Below, in pieces: positions 1 through 5,706 of a stretch of DNA of 5,706 bases. The DNA is taken from positions 1 through 5,706 of the forward strand of contig JBKHJZ010000203.1 in assembly GCA_046537875.1 (NCBI GenBank), written 5' to 3'. Each line of letters starts with the position of its first letter. The first letter of the stretch is position 1. The DNA comes from JBKHJZ01 sp046537875. GTDB lineage: Bacteria > Actinomycetota > Acidimicrobiia > Acidimicrobiales > VFJN01. A model generated the notes under the pieces. That model was not told the origin of the DNA. It made no database searches and saw only the letters and a program-made list of their open reading frames with translations. The position numbers were made by a program, and so were the translations under genes.

Positions 1-1536
<1,536 letters not shown>

Positions 1537-1559
1537 CCTCGGCGGGCTCGCCGGGATGC

Positions 1560-1577
1560 CCGGCCGGCGACGGCCGG
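1560..1577. terminator. Hairpin between convergent acnA and rdgB stops
   Basis: A perfect 7-bp stem, CCGGCCG (1560-1566) and CGGCCGG (1571-1577), closes a four-base loop GCGA, which is a GNRA-type tetraloop on the + strand. It lies inside the 49-base gap between the two facing stop codons (1536 and 1586), so it could end transcription from both sides. There is no T-run on either strand, as is common in very GC-rich actinobacteria, so intrinsic termination is inferred from position and stem alone. Confidence 0.45.
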
Positions 1578-1585
1578 CCGTGGCC

Positions 1586-2224
1586 TCAGCGCCCGGCCAG
1601 GTGCCGCACGAGCTCGCGGAACGCCCGGCCGCGATGGCTCAGCGCGTGCTTCTCGGCCGCCGACATCTCGGCGAACGTGCGCCCGTCGCCCTCGATCGGG
1701 ATCATCACGGGGTCGTAGCCGAAGCCGCCCGTCCCCCGGGGAGCCTCGGCGACCCGCCCCTCGACCACCCCCCGGACCACGATCTCGCGGCCGCCGTGGG
1801 CGGGGGGAACCTCGCCGCCCCCACGACGGTCACCCGCCGCTGGTTCTGGCGGTGCGCCGGGCGACGGCCACACGGCCGCCGCGGCACACACGTAACGGCA
1901 TCCGCGCGCCTCGGGCGGCGTCCCGGCGAGCTCGCGCAGCACCCGCGGGATCCAGTCGCCCTCCGCCGTCCAGCGCGCCGAGGCCACCCCCGGGGCACCG
2001 CCGAGCGCGTCGATCTCGATGCCGGAGTCGTCGGCGATCGCCAGCTCGCCGGTCGCCCCGGCGACCGCGCGCGCCTTGAGCAGCGCGTTCTCCTCGAACG
2101 TCCCGCCGGTCTCCTCCACCCGCGGCTCGCGGCCCACCACGTGCCAGGCGTCGCCCAGGATGGCCTGCACCTCGTCGACCTTGTGGGGGTTGCCGGTGGC
2201 GAGGACGACCCGCCGGACGGTCAC
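1586..2224 (-). CDS. rdgB: RdgB/HAM1-type dITP/XTP pyrophosphatase
   Basis: This protein is a cytoplasmic house-cleaning enzyme that hydrolyses dITP, dITP-like and XTP nucleotides to the monophosphate and pyrophosphate, keeping deaminated purines out of DNA and RNA. Family motifs are complete in 212 residues: ATGNPHK at 9-15, FEENALLKARA at 43-53, the catalytic-region ADDSGIEIDALGG at 64-76, GTGGFGYDP at 164-172 and the SHRGRA nucleotide-base motif at 196-201. The chosen start is GTG at 2224, which puts one short residue run before the first beta strand as in E. coli RdgB. An in-frame GTG at 2233 is a real alternative, because a GGAGGGG sequence (minus strand, 2252-2246) sits 12 bases before it and 21 before the chosen one. 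Residues about 117-145 form a Pro/Gly/Ala-rich insertion in a loop that is shorter in the usual 195-205-residue proteins. The gene is last in the murI-MBL-rph-rdgB cluster, 43 bases after rph, the same neighbour order as Rv1340-Rv1341 of M. tuberculosis. Confidence 0.95.
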   Translation of the reverse strand: MTVRRVVLATGNPHKVDEVQAILGDAWHVVGREPRVEETGGTFEENALLKARAVAGATGELAIADDSGIEIDALGGAPGVASARWTAEGDWIPRVLRELAGTPPEARGCRYVCAAAAVWPSPGAPPEPAAGDRRGGGEVPPAHGGREIVVRGVVEGRVAEAPRGTGGFGYDPVMIPIEGDGRTFAEMSAAEKHALSHRGRAFRELVRHLAGR

Positions 2225-2267
2225 CCCGCCCACCCCGCGCGTCCGCCCCTCCGGCGCCGGGGCCGGT

Positions 2268-3020
2268 TCACCGGTCGGCCGGCGGCACCGGGCGGGGGGC
2301 CGGGGGCACGGCCACCATCTCCCGCTGGAGCTCGATGATCTCGGCGACGCCCTTCTCGCCCAGCGCCAGCATCTGGTCGAGCTCCGAGCGAGTGAACGCG
2401 GCACCCTCGGCGGTCCCCTGCACCTCGACGAAGCGACCCTCCGAGGTCATGACGAGGTTCATGTCCACGTCTGCCCGCGCGTCCTCGACGTAGGGCAGGT
2501 CGAGCAGCGGGGTGCCGCCCACCACGCCCACCGAGACCGCGGCGCAGAAGGCGGTGAGCGGGTGGGCCGCCACCACCCCCCGCTGCACGAGGCGCGCAAG
2601 CGCGTCGTGCAGGGCCAGGTAGCCGCCGCAGATGGCCGCCGTCCGGGTGCCGCCGTCGGCCTGCAGGACGTCGCAGTCGACCGTCACCTGGCGCTCGCCG
2701 AGCGCCGCCATGTCGCACACCGACCGGAGCGCGCGCCCGATCAGCCGCTGGATCTCCTGGGTGCGTCCGGCGGGGCGACCGTCCTTGACCTCGCGGCGGA
2801 TGCGCTCGGGTGAGCTGCCGGGAAGCATCGAGTACTCGGCGGTCACCCACCCCGTGCCCCGCCCCCGCATCCACCGCGGCACGTCCTCGTCGATCGAGGC
2901 CGTGCACAGCACCCGGGTGCGCCCGAAGCTCACCAGGCAGGCGCCCGCCGCCATCTCGGTGAAGTCGCGCTCGAACGTGATGGGGCGCAGCTCGTCGGGT
3001 GCTCGTCCGTCAGCTCGCAT
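2268..3020 (-). CDS. rph: Ribonuclease PH
   Basis: RNase PH is a phosphate-dependent 3'-5' exoribonuclease that trims the 3' ends of tRNA precursors and other structured RNAs, acting as a hexameric ring in the cytoplasm. The 250-residue frame matches the family from end to end: DGRAPDELRPI at 4-14, DEDVPRW and GRGTGWVTAEYSMLPGS at 53-69, GRTQEIQRLIGRALR at 85-99 (Arg86 binds phosphate), QADGGTRTAA at 120-129 (Arg126 binds phosphate) and EDARADVDMN at 179-188, whose aspartates Asp180 and Asp186 fit the metal sites. The C-terminal tail is Pro-rich and slightly long. The ATG at 3020 is chosen because homology begins there (MRADGR); the open frame upstream is GC-rich noise. No Shine-Dalgarno sequence precedes it, but an extended -10 box ends 8 bases before the ATG, which fits a leaderless mRNA. 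The gene follows the MBL hydrolase after an unusually long 110-base gap. Confidence 0.97.
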   Translation of the reverse strand: MRADGRAPDELRPITFERDFTEMAAGACLVSFGRTRVLCTASIDEDVPRWMRGRGTGWVTAEYSMLPGSSPERIRREVKDGRPAGRTQEIQRLIGRALRSVCDMAALGERQVTVDCDVLQADGGTRTAAICGGYLALHDALARLVQRGVVAAHPLTAFCAAVSVGVVGGTPLLDLPYVEDARADVDMNLVMTSEGRFVEVQGTAEGAAFTRSELDQMLALGEKGVAEIIELQREMVAVPPAPRPVPPADR

Positions 3021-3028
3021 CGCAGCGC

Positions 3029-3037
3029 ACGGTAACA
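3029..3037 (-). promoter_or_regulatory. Candidate extended -10 promoter for leaderless rph
   Basis: Reading the minus strand, TGTTACCGT combines an extended -10 TG with a TANNNT hexamer (TACCGT, 3034-3029). The rph ATG begins 8 bases after it, the spacing at which transcription would start at or one base before the ATG. This would explain why rph has no ribosome binding site. No convincing -35 box is present; that position is occupied by G-runs. The call rests on spacing and a short match only. Confidence 0.42.
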
Positions 3038-3041
3038 GTCG

Positions 3042-3071
3042 CCCGACCCGTCCCCGCCCCGTCCCGCCCCC
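3042..3071 (-). other. G-quadruplex motif upstream of rph
   Basis: The minus strand, which is the coding strand of rph, carries six runs of three to five G's separated by loops of only one or two bases (C, AC, C, AC, TC in reading order). The C-runs on the + strand are at 3042-3044, 3047-3049, 3052-3055, 3057-3060, 3063-3065 and 3067-3071. This greatly exceeds the usual four-run G3N1-7 rule. It ends 21 bases before the rph ATG, covering the -35 area of the candidate rph promoter. If transcripts read through from murI, it would instead form in the RNA between the MBL gene and rph. Confidence 0.65.
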
Positions 3072-3097
3072 GGCCGGCGCCCGTCGCGCGCCCCGGG

Positions 3098-3117
3098 CCG
3101 CCCGAGGCACCGGGCGG
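3098..3117 (-). terminator. Terminator-like hairpin after the MBL hydrolase gene
   Basis: On the minus strand CCGCCCG (3117-3111) pairs with CGGGCGG (3104-3098) around a six-base loop whose end bases can form a G-U pair, giving 7-8 bp with a tetraloop. It starts 13 bases after the MBL stop codon, a typical terminator position. There is no T-run after it, so it may be a weak terminator, a processing or attenuation element, or chance in GC-rich DNA. Confidence 0.38.
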
Positions 3118-3130
3118 GCGCGGGCGGGTG

Positions 3131-3862
3131 TCAGACCTCGAGGTGCGCCCCCGTGTGCGCCGCGTCCACCGGACCTTGAAACGCCGCCGAGGCGTCGTCT
3201 CGCTGCCGGGCGACGTCCACCCCCGGACCGATGTGGGTGAGCACCAACCGGGCCGCGCCGATCCGCTGCGCCAGCTCGCCGGCCTGGCGACCGGACAGGT
3301 GCTGCACCCGACCCTCCTCGGACACCGGCAGCGTGGCCTCGCAGAGGAACAGGTCGACGCCGGCGCCGAGGCCGCCCGGGTCCCAGTCGGGGCCGGTGTC
3401 GGCGCTGTAGAGCAGCGTGCGCCCGCCCGACTCCGCCCGGACGGCGAGCGTCTCGACCGGGTGGTCGGTGCGGCCGGCGCGCAGCACCAGATCGCCGACC
3501 ACCACCGACGACCCCCCGCACAGGCGCGAGCAGGCGAACGTCGGCTCGAGCTCGCTCTGGAGGCCGCGGGCGGCCTCGAGCGTGCCCGACGTGGCGTGCA
3601 CGGCCAGTCCCTCGATCCCGAGGAAGTACCGCATGGCGTTGCGGAGGAGCGGGAGGTCGAGCCAGTGGTCGGGATGCTCGTGGGTGAGGATCACCGCATC
3701 CAGGTCCGCGAGGGCCACGTGCCGCTGGAGGTTGGCGAGCGTCCCCGAGCCGAGGTCCACCACCACGGTGGCGCCCGGCGACCGGAGCAGGTAGCCGCTG
3801 CACGCCTCCCCCGGGCCGGCGTAGCTGCCGGAGGACCCGAGCACCGTGACGCTCAGGCCCAC
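3131..3862 (-). CDS. Metallo-beta-lactamase-fold hydrolase, Rv1339-like (possible cAMP phosphodiesterase)
   Basis: This 243-residue cytoplasmic protein belongs to the MBL fold in the RNase Z-like branch. It has the opening VTVLGSSGSY at 5-14, the metal motif HEHPDH at 61-66, and further likely ligands His134 (RTDHPVE), Asp155 (YSADTG) and His210 (LTHIG), so a two-metal centre looks complete. Members found between murI and rph include Rv1339 of M. tuberculosis, which has been reported to be an atypical class II cAMP phosphodiesterase; that activity is inferred here from family and gene order, not seen in the sequence. RNase Z activity is less likely because the long exosite arm of tRNA-processing RNase Z is absent. 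The GTG start at 3862 overlaps the end of murI by 10 bases, with GAGG (minus strand, 3873-3870) 7 bases before it inside murI, which suggests translational coupling. The next gene, rph, is 110 bases downstream. Confidence 0.92.
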   Translation of the reverse strand: MGLSVTVLGSSGSYAGPGEACSGYLLRSPGATVVVDLGSGTLANLQRHVALADLDAVILTHEHPDHWLDLPLLRNAMRYFLGIEGLAVHATSGTLEAARGLQSELEPTFACSRLCGGSSVVVGDLVLRAGRTDHPVETLAVRAESGGRTLLYSADTGPDWDPGGLGAGVDLFLCEATLPVSEEGRVQHLSGRQAGELAQRIGAARLVLTHIGPGVDVARQRDDASAAFQGPVDAAHTGAHLEV

Positions 3863-4785
3863 GGCACCGCCTCGGCGTGGTCGAGCTCTGGCCCGAGCAG
3901 GCGCCGCCCGAGCTCACGGAACACCCGCACGTCGCCCGACGACAGCCACCGGTGGCGGTACGGCCCCGGGGCGCCTGACGGGCGCGGAGGGTGCCGCGAG
4001 GCGTCCCGTGGGGGCCGCCCGCTGGCAGCGGCCGGCAGGAGCGCGGCGTCGCCCACGGCGCCCGGGGTGGCGTCGGCGAGCCCCCTGGTGGCGGGCCCGC
4101 CGTTCGCCAACCCCTCCTCCGCGAGGCGCCGGCGCACCTCGAACGCGGTCTCGTCGGCGGACGACACCAGCACGACGTCACGACCCACGACATCGGAGAT
4201 CGTGCGGGCGAGGAACGGGTAGTGGGTGCAGCCCAGCAGCAGGGTGTCGACCTTGGCCTCGCAGATCGGGGCGAGCAGGCGCTCGGCCAGCACCCGGACC
4301 TGGTCGCCGCTGGTCTCACCCTTCTCCACGAACTCGACGAACCCGGGGCAGGCGGCGCAGGTGAGCTCGGCGTCGGGACGCAGGCGGGCGACCGCCCGCT
4401 GGTACGCGCCCGACCCGATGGTGCCCACCGTGCCGATCACCCCCACCCGCCCGGAGCGGGTGGCCGTGACCAGCGACCTGACGCCCGGATCGATCACCCC
4501 GACCACGGGAACGGCCGGGAACGTCTCGGCGAGGTCGTCCAGCGCCGCCGCCGACGCCGTGTTGCAGGCGACGACCAGGGCCTTCACACCGTGGTCGTCG
4601 ACCAGGTGGCGGGCGATCCCGAGGGCGAAGGCGCGCACCTGGGCCTGCGGCCGCGGGCCGTACGGGTAGCGCCCCGTGTCGCCCACGTACACCAGCCGCT
4701 CCGACGGGAGGAGGTCGATGGCCGCCCGGGCGACCGTCAGGCCCCCGAATCCCGAATCGAACATGCCGATCGGCCGGTCGTCCAC
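3853..4785 (-). CDS. murI: Glutamate racemase
   Basis: MurI converts L-glutamate to D-glutamate for peptidoglycan precursor synthesis in the cytoplasm. With the GTG start at 4785 the protein has 310 residues and begins MDDRPIGMFDSGFGGLTVAR. Key features are the FDSGFGG loop at 9-15, YVGDTGRYPYG at 33-43, VVACNTAS at 71-78 with catalytic Cys74, VVGVIDPG at 94-101 and LLLGCTHYPFL at 182-192 with catalytic Cys186 and His188. MurI is normally 265-285 residues; the excess lies in a Gly/Ala/Pro-rich stretch at about 227-275 placed before the conserved C-terminal SSGDVRVFRELGRRLLGPE. An in-frame ATG at 4857 would add 24 low-complexity residues and run through the promoter region, so the GTG is preferred: homology starts there and a TAGCCT -10 box lies 7 bases upstream, fitting a leaderless mRNA. 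It is the first gene of the minus-strand cluster and diverges from the Mn2+ exporter gene. Confidence 0.95.
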   Translation of the reverse strand: MDDRPIGMFDSGFGGLTVARAAIDLLPSERLVYVGDTGRYPYGPRPQAQVRAFALGIARHLVDDHGVKALVVACNTASAAALDDLAETFPAVPVVGVIDPGVRSLVTATRSGRVGVIGTVGTIGSGAYQRAVARLRPDAELTCAACPGFVEFVEKGETSGDQVRVLAERLLAPICEAKVDTLLLGCTHYPFLARTISDVVGRDVVLVSSADETAFEVRRRLAEEGLANGGPATRGLADATPGAVGDAALLPAAASGRPPRDASRHPPRPSGAPGPYRHRWLSSGDVRVFRELGRRLLGPELDHAEAVPWA

Positions 4786-4787
4786 GT

Positions 4788-4808
4788 CCGGGAGGCTAGG
4801 TCTCCCGG
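4788..4808. repeat. Perfect inverted repeat over the murI promoter
   Basis: CCGGGAG at 4788-4794 and CTCCCGG at 4802-4808 are exact reverse complements separated by seven bases (GCTAGGT). The dyad overlaps the candidate murI -10 box and ends three bases before the murI GTG. It could be a repressor operator, or a leader hairpin if transcription starts further upstream. A 7-bp GC dyad can arise by chance in DNA of this composition; its position is what makes it notable. Confidence 0.5.
4793..4798 (-). promoter_or_regulatory. murI: Candidate -10 box for leaderless murI
   Basis: The minus strand reads TAGCCT (4798-4793), a TANNNT match, followed by 7 bases and then the murI GTG at 4785. This is the spacing expected when transcription starts at the first base of the start codon. 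No convincing -35 hexamer is visible and no Shine-Dalgarno sequence is well placed for the GTG, which supports the leaderless reading. Confidence 0.45.
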
Positions 4809-4858
4809 GCCGGGGCGATCCCGGCGGGGCAGCCCGGTGCCGGTCGCGAAGCGCCATG

Positions 4859-4888
4859 TTGTGCCCGCTCGTGCCCACGCCGTAGCGT
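4859..4888 (+). promoter_or_regulatory. Candidate promoter of the riboswitch-exporter transcript
   Basis: TTGTGC at 4859-4864 and TAGCGT at 4883-4888 are separated by 18 bases, resembling a sigma-70-type -35/-10 pair (TTG kept in the first box, TANNNT in the second). A start about 7 bases after the -10 box falls at 4895, which is the first base of the riboswitch P1 helix. That agreement with an independently recognised RNA element is the main support. Confidence 0.5.
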
Positions 4889-4891
4889 GAG

Positions 4892-4986
4892 CCGCGAAGG
4901 GGAGTAGCCCCCTCACGGCCGCTCGACACGCTGGCGACGACGCCCGGGCGGTCGGCCCGCCACGGCGGGTGGGCGAGACCTTCGGC
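4892..4986 (+). promoter_or_regulatory. yybP-ykoY manganese riboswitch (aptamer)
   Basis: This is a cis-acting RNA aptamer of the yybP-ykoY class, whose members bind Mn2+ and turn on manganese efflux and homeostasis genes. The two family signatures are present and correctly ordered: GAAGGGGAGTAGC at 4896-4908 and GCGAGACC at 4973-4980. They are joined by a 6-bp P1 helix, CGAAGG (4895-4900) with CCTTCG (4979-4984). Between them are two arms. One pairs CGAC-A-CGCT (4924-4932) with GGCG-GTCG (4947-4954), capped by GGCG (4933-4936) and CGCC (4941-4944) around the loop ACGA. The other is a small hairpin, GCCCGC (4955-4960) with GCGGGT (4965-4970), placed just before GCGAGACC as in the Lactococcus lactis example. 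The gene downstream is a UPF0016 Mn2+ exporter homologue, a recognised target of this class. Arm boundaries are by eye; the family call is firm. Confidence 0.9.
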
Positions 4987-5054
4987 ACTGGACAGAGCGC
5001 TGTCCGGGGTCGAGGTCCGGCGCCCCGCCCCCGGTCAGCAGGACCGAGGAGCGC
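4977..5054 (+). promoter_or_regulatory. Riboswitch expression platform (proposed translational switch)
   Basis: Several mutually exclusive pairings are visible. A strong hairpin CTGGACAG (4988-4995), loop AGCG, CTGTCCGG (5000-5007) can be extended by GACCTT (4977-4982) pairing with GAGGTC (5012-5017), which would pull the 3' strand out of aptamer P1. Further on, CGGTC (5032-5036) pairs with GACCG (5042-5046) and GCGC-C-CC (5020-5026) pairs with GG-A-GCGC (5048-5054), covering the ribosome binding site. GGTCC (5014-5018) can instead pair with GGACC (5041-5045), breaking the first of these. No T-run is present, so control of translation rather than termination is the better guess. Everything beyond the base complementarity is inference. 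Confidence 0.42.
5046..5051 (+). promoter_or_regulatory. Ribosome binding site deciding the TTG start
   Basis: GAGGAG lies 10 bases before the TTG at 5062. It is the only good Shine-Dalgarno match near the beginning of the exporter frame, and it selects the TTG over the GTG at 4969, which falls inside the riboswitch. Most of it (5048-5051) lies in the proposed sequestering helix. Confidence 0.7.
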
Positions 5055-5061
5055 ACGACCG

Positions 5062-5694
5062 TTGAACTCCCTGCTCGCCGCCCTGGGACTGGTCTTCGTC
5101 GCGGAGCTGGGCGACAAGACCCAGCTCGTCGCGCTCGGCTTCGGCGCCCGCCACCGCGTCGGCCCCGTGATCGCCGGCGTCGTGGCCGGCTACGCGATCA
5201 CCACCCTGGTCTCCGTGGCGGCAGGCGGGCTGCTCGGCGTGACCCTGCCCACCCGGGCCGTCGGCCTCGCCGGTGGTGCACTGTTCCTGGGCTTCGCCGG
5301 CTGGACGCTCGTGCCCCACCGTCCCGGCACCGGTGATCCCGGCGGCACCGGTGATCCCGGCGACGGTGGTGATCCCGGCGACGGTGGTGGCCGCGACGGC
5401 GCCGGCCCGTCGACGAGCTCGACCGGGACACGCGGGTTGGTGATCTCGGTGGCCGCGGCGATGGTGGTGGCCGAGCTGGGCGACAAGACCATGATCGCGA
5501 CCGCGACGCTCGCCGCGCAGGGTCCACCGGTGCCCGTCTGGCTGGGCGCCACGCTGGGCATCGTCCTGGCCGGGAGCATCGGCGTCCTCCTCGGGCGGGT
5601 GTGCGGCGCCCGCCTCCCCGAACGGGCCACCCGCATCGGATCGGGCGTCCTGTTCGGCGTGTCGGGCGTCGCGCTGCTCGTGGCGAACGCGTGA
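5062..5694 (+). CDS. UPF0016/GDT1-family membrane protein, predicted Mn2+ exporter (MneA type)
   Basis: This 210-residue inner-membrane protein belongs to the UPF0016 (GDT1/TMEM165) family of cation transporters; bacterial members such as Vibrio MneA export Mn2+. It shows the family's internal duplication: two copies of the signature VAELGDKT, with ELGDKT at 15-20 and 138-143, each in the first hydrophobic segment of a three-helix half. Hydrophobic spans fall at about 4-28, 35-60, 66-84, 125-150, 158-178 and 193-209, so six membrane helices are likely. The loop joining the halves (about 85-123) holds a Gly/Asp/Pro repeat. The TTG start is chosen because the first helix begins there and GAGGAG precedes it by 10 bases. 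The GTG at 4969 would add a basic, non-homologous leader encoded inside the riboswitch. Control by the upstream Mn2+ riboswitch strongly supports manganese as the substrate, although Ca2+ transport is known for eukaryotic relatives. It is divergent from murI and no following gene is visible. Confidence 0.94.
   Translation: MNSLLAALGLVFVAELGDKTQLVALGFGARHRVGPVIAGVVAGYAITTLVSVAAGGLLGVTLPTRAVGLAGGALFLGFAGWTLVPHRPGTGDPGGTGDPGDGGDPGDGGGRDGAGPSTSSTGTRGLVISVAAAMVVAELGDKTMIATATLAAQGPPVPVWLGATLGIVLAGSIGVLLGRVCGARLPERATRIGSGVLFGVSGVALLVANA
5326..5394 (+). repeat. Degenerate 18-bp in-frame tandem repeat in the exporter gene
   Basis: GGTGATCCC recurs exactly at 5332-5340, 5350-5358 and 5368-5376, each 18 bases apart, within units that encode G-G-T-G-D-P or G-D-G-G-D-P. 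A fourth, diverged unit follows at 5377-5394. The first unit is 15 bases, the others 18. The repeat encodes a flexible, acidic Gly/Asp/Pro segment (residues about 89-111) in the loop between the two membrane halves. Such repeats change copy number easily by replication slippage without breaking the frame. Confidence 0.75.
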
Positions 5695-5706
5695 ACGGCG
5701 TTGGGG

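Noticed and set aside
2999..4222. A 407-codon + strand open frame opposite the MBL and murI genes
   Set aside because: It is antisense to two genes with complete catalytic motifs. Its translation is Arg/Ala/Gly/Pro-rich with no recognisable domain, which is the usual shadow frame in very GC-rich DNA.
3021..4319. Long minus-strand open frame running into rph, which could suggest a large fusion protein
   Set aside because: The added residues are low-complexity and overlap murI and the MBL gene in another frame. RNase PH homology starts exactly at the ATG at 3020.
4903..4913. Local hairpin AGGGG/CCCCT around AGTAGC as a terminator or operator
   Set aside because: The GGGGAGTAGC bases are the conserved 5' signature of the yybP-ykoY aptamer and are better explained by it; the 5-bp hairpin would compete with P1.
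4786..4929. Longer MurI starting at the ATG at 4857 or the frame opening at 4929
   Set aside because: The extra residues are not MurI-like, the segment holds the murI -10 box and dyad, and the longest version would overlap the riboswitch on the other strand.
4969..5061. Exporter start at the GTG at 4969
   Set aside because: It lies inside the riboswitch aptamer and gives a basic, non-homologous leader. The TTG at 5062 has a GAGGAG site and begins at the first membrane helix.
5326..5394. Short regular repeats as a possible CRISPR-like array
   Set aside because: The units are in frame, contiguous with no spacers, and encode a Gly/Asp/Pro linker inside a complete membrane protein.

Overview
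The window is very GC-rich (well above 70% by eye) and carries five genes that together point to an actinobacterium, perhaps from the Acidimicrobiia (inference from gene order and sequence flavour only). Four of the five complete reading frames start with GTG or TTG. Two genes (murI and rph) show a TANNNT -10 box 7-8 bases before the start codon, the layout of leaderless actinobacterial mRNAs.

Layout, left to right: the 3' part of an aconitase gene runs on the + strand to 1536. It meets a four-gene minus-strand cluster head-on, with a short GC hairpin at 1560-1577 between the two stop codons. Read in its own direction, the cluster is murI (glutamate racemase, 4785-3853), a metallo-beta-lactamase-fold hydrolase (3862-3131, overlapping murI by 10 bases), rph (RNase PH, 3020-2268) and rdgB (house-cleaning NTP pyrophosphatase, 2224-1586). 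This is the same order as Rv1338-Rv1339-Rv1340-Rv1341 in Mycobacterium tuberculosis, where the Rv1339 protein has been reported as a cAMP phosphodiesterase. A 110-base gap before rph holds a terminator-like hairpin, a six-run G-quadruplex motif and an extended -10 box, so rph-rdgB may have its own promoter.

The most informative region is the 276-base divergent gap between murI and the last gene. On the + strand it contains a promoter-like pair of boxes and then a clear yybP-ykoY (manganese) riboswitch at about 4892-4986: the GGGGAGTAGC and GCGAGACC signatures closed by a 6-bp P1 helix. It is followed by a GC-rich expression platform, a GAGGAG ribosome binding site and a TTG start at 5062. The gene it controls encodes a UPF0016/GDT1-family membrane protein with two E-x-G-D-K-T motifs, that is, a predicted Mn2+ exporter. 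The simplest reading is feedback control: Mn2+ binds the leader RNA and switches on the exporter. The exporter carries an unusual Gly/Asp/Pro repeat in its central loop.

The last 12 bases (5695-5706) hold nothing recognisable. There are no tRNA or rRNA genes, CRISPR arrays or mobile elements in the window.
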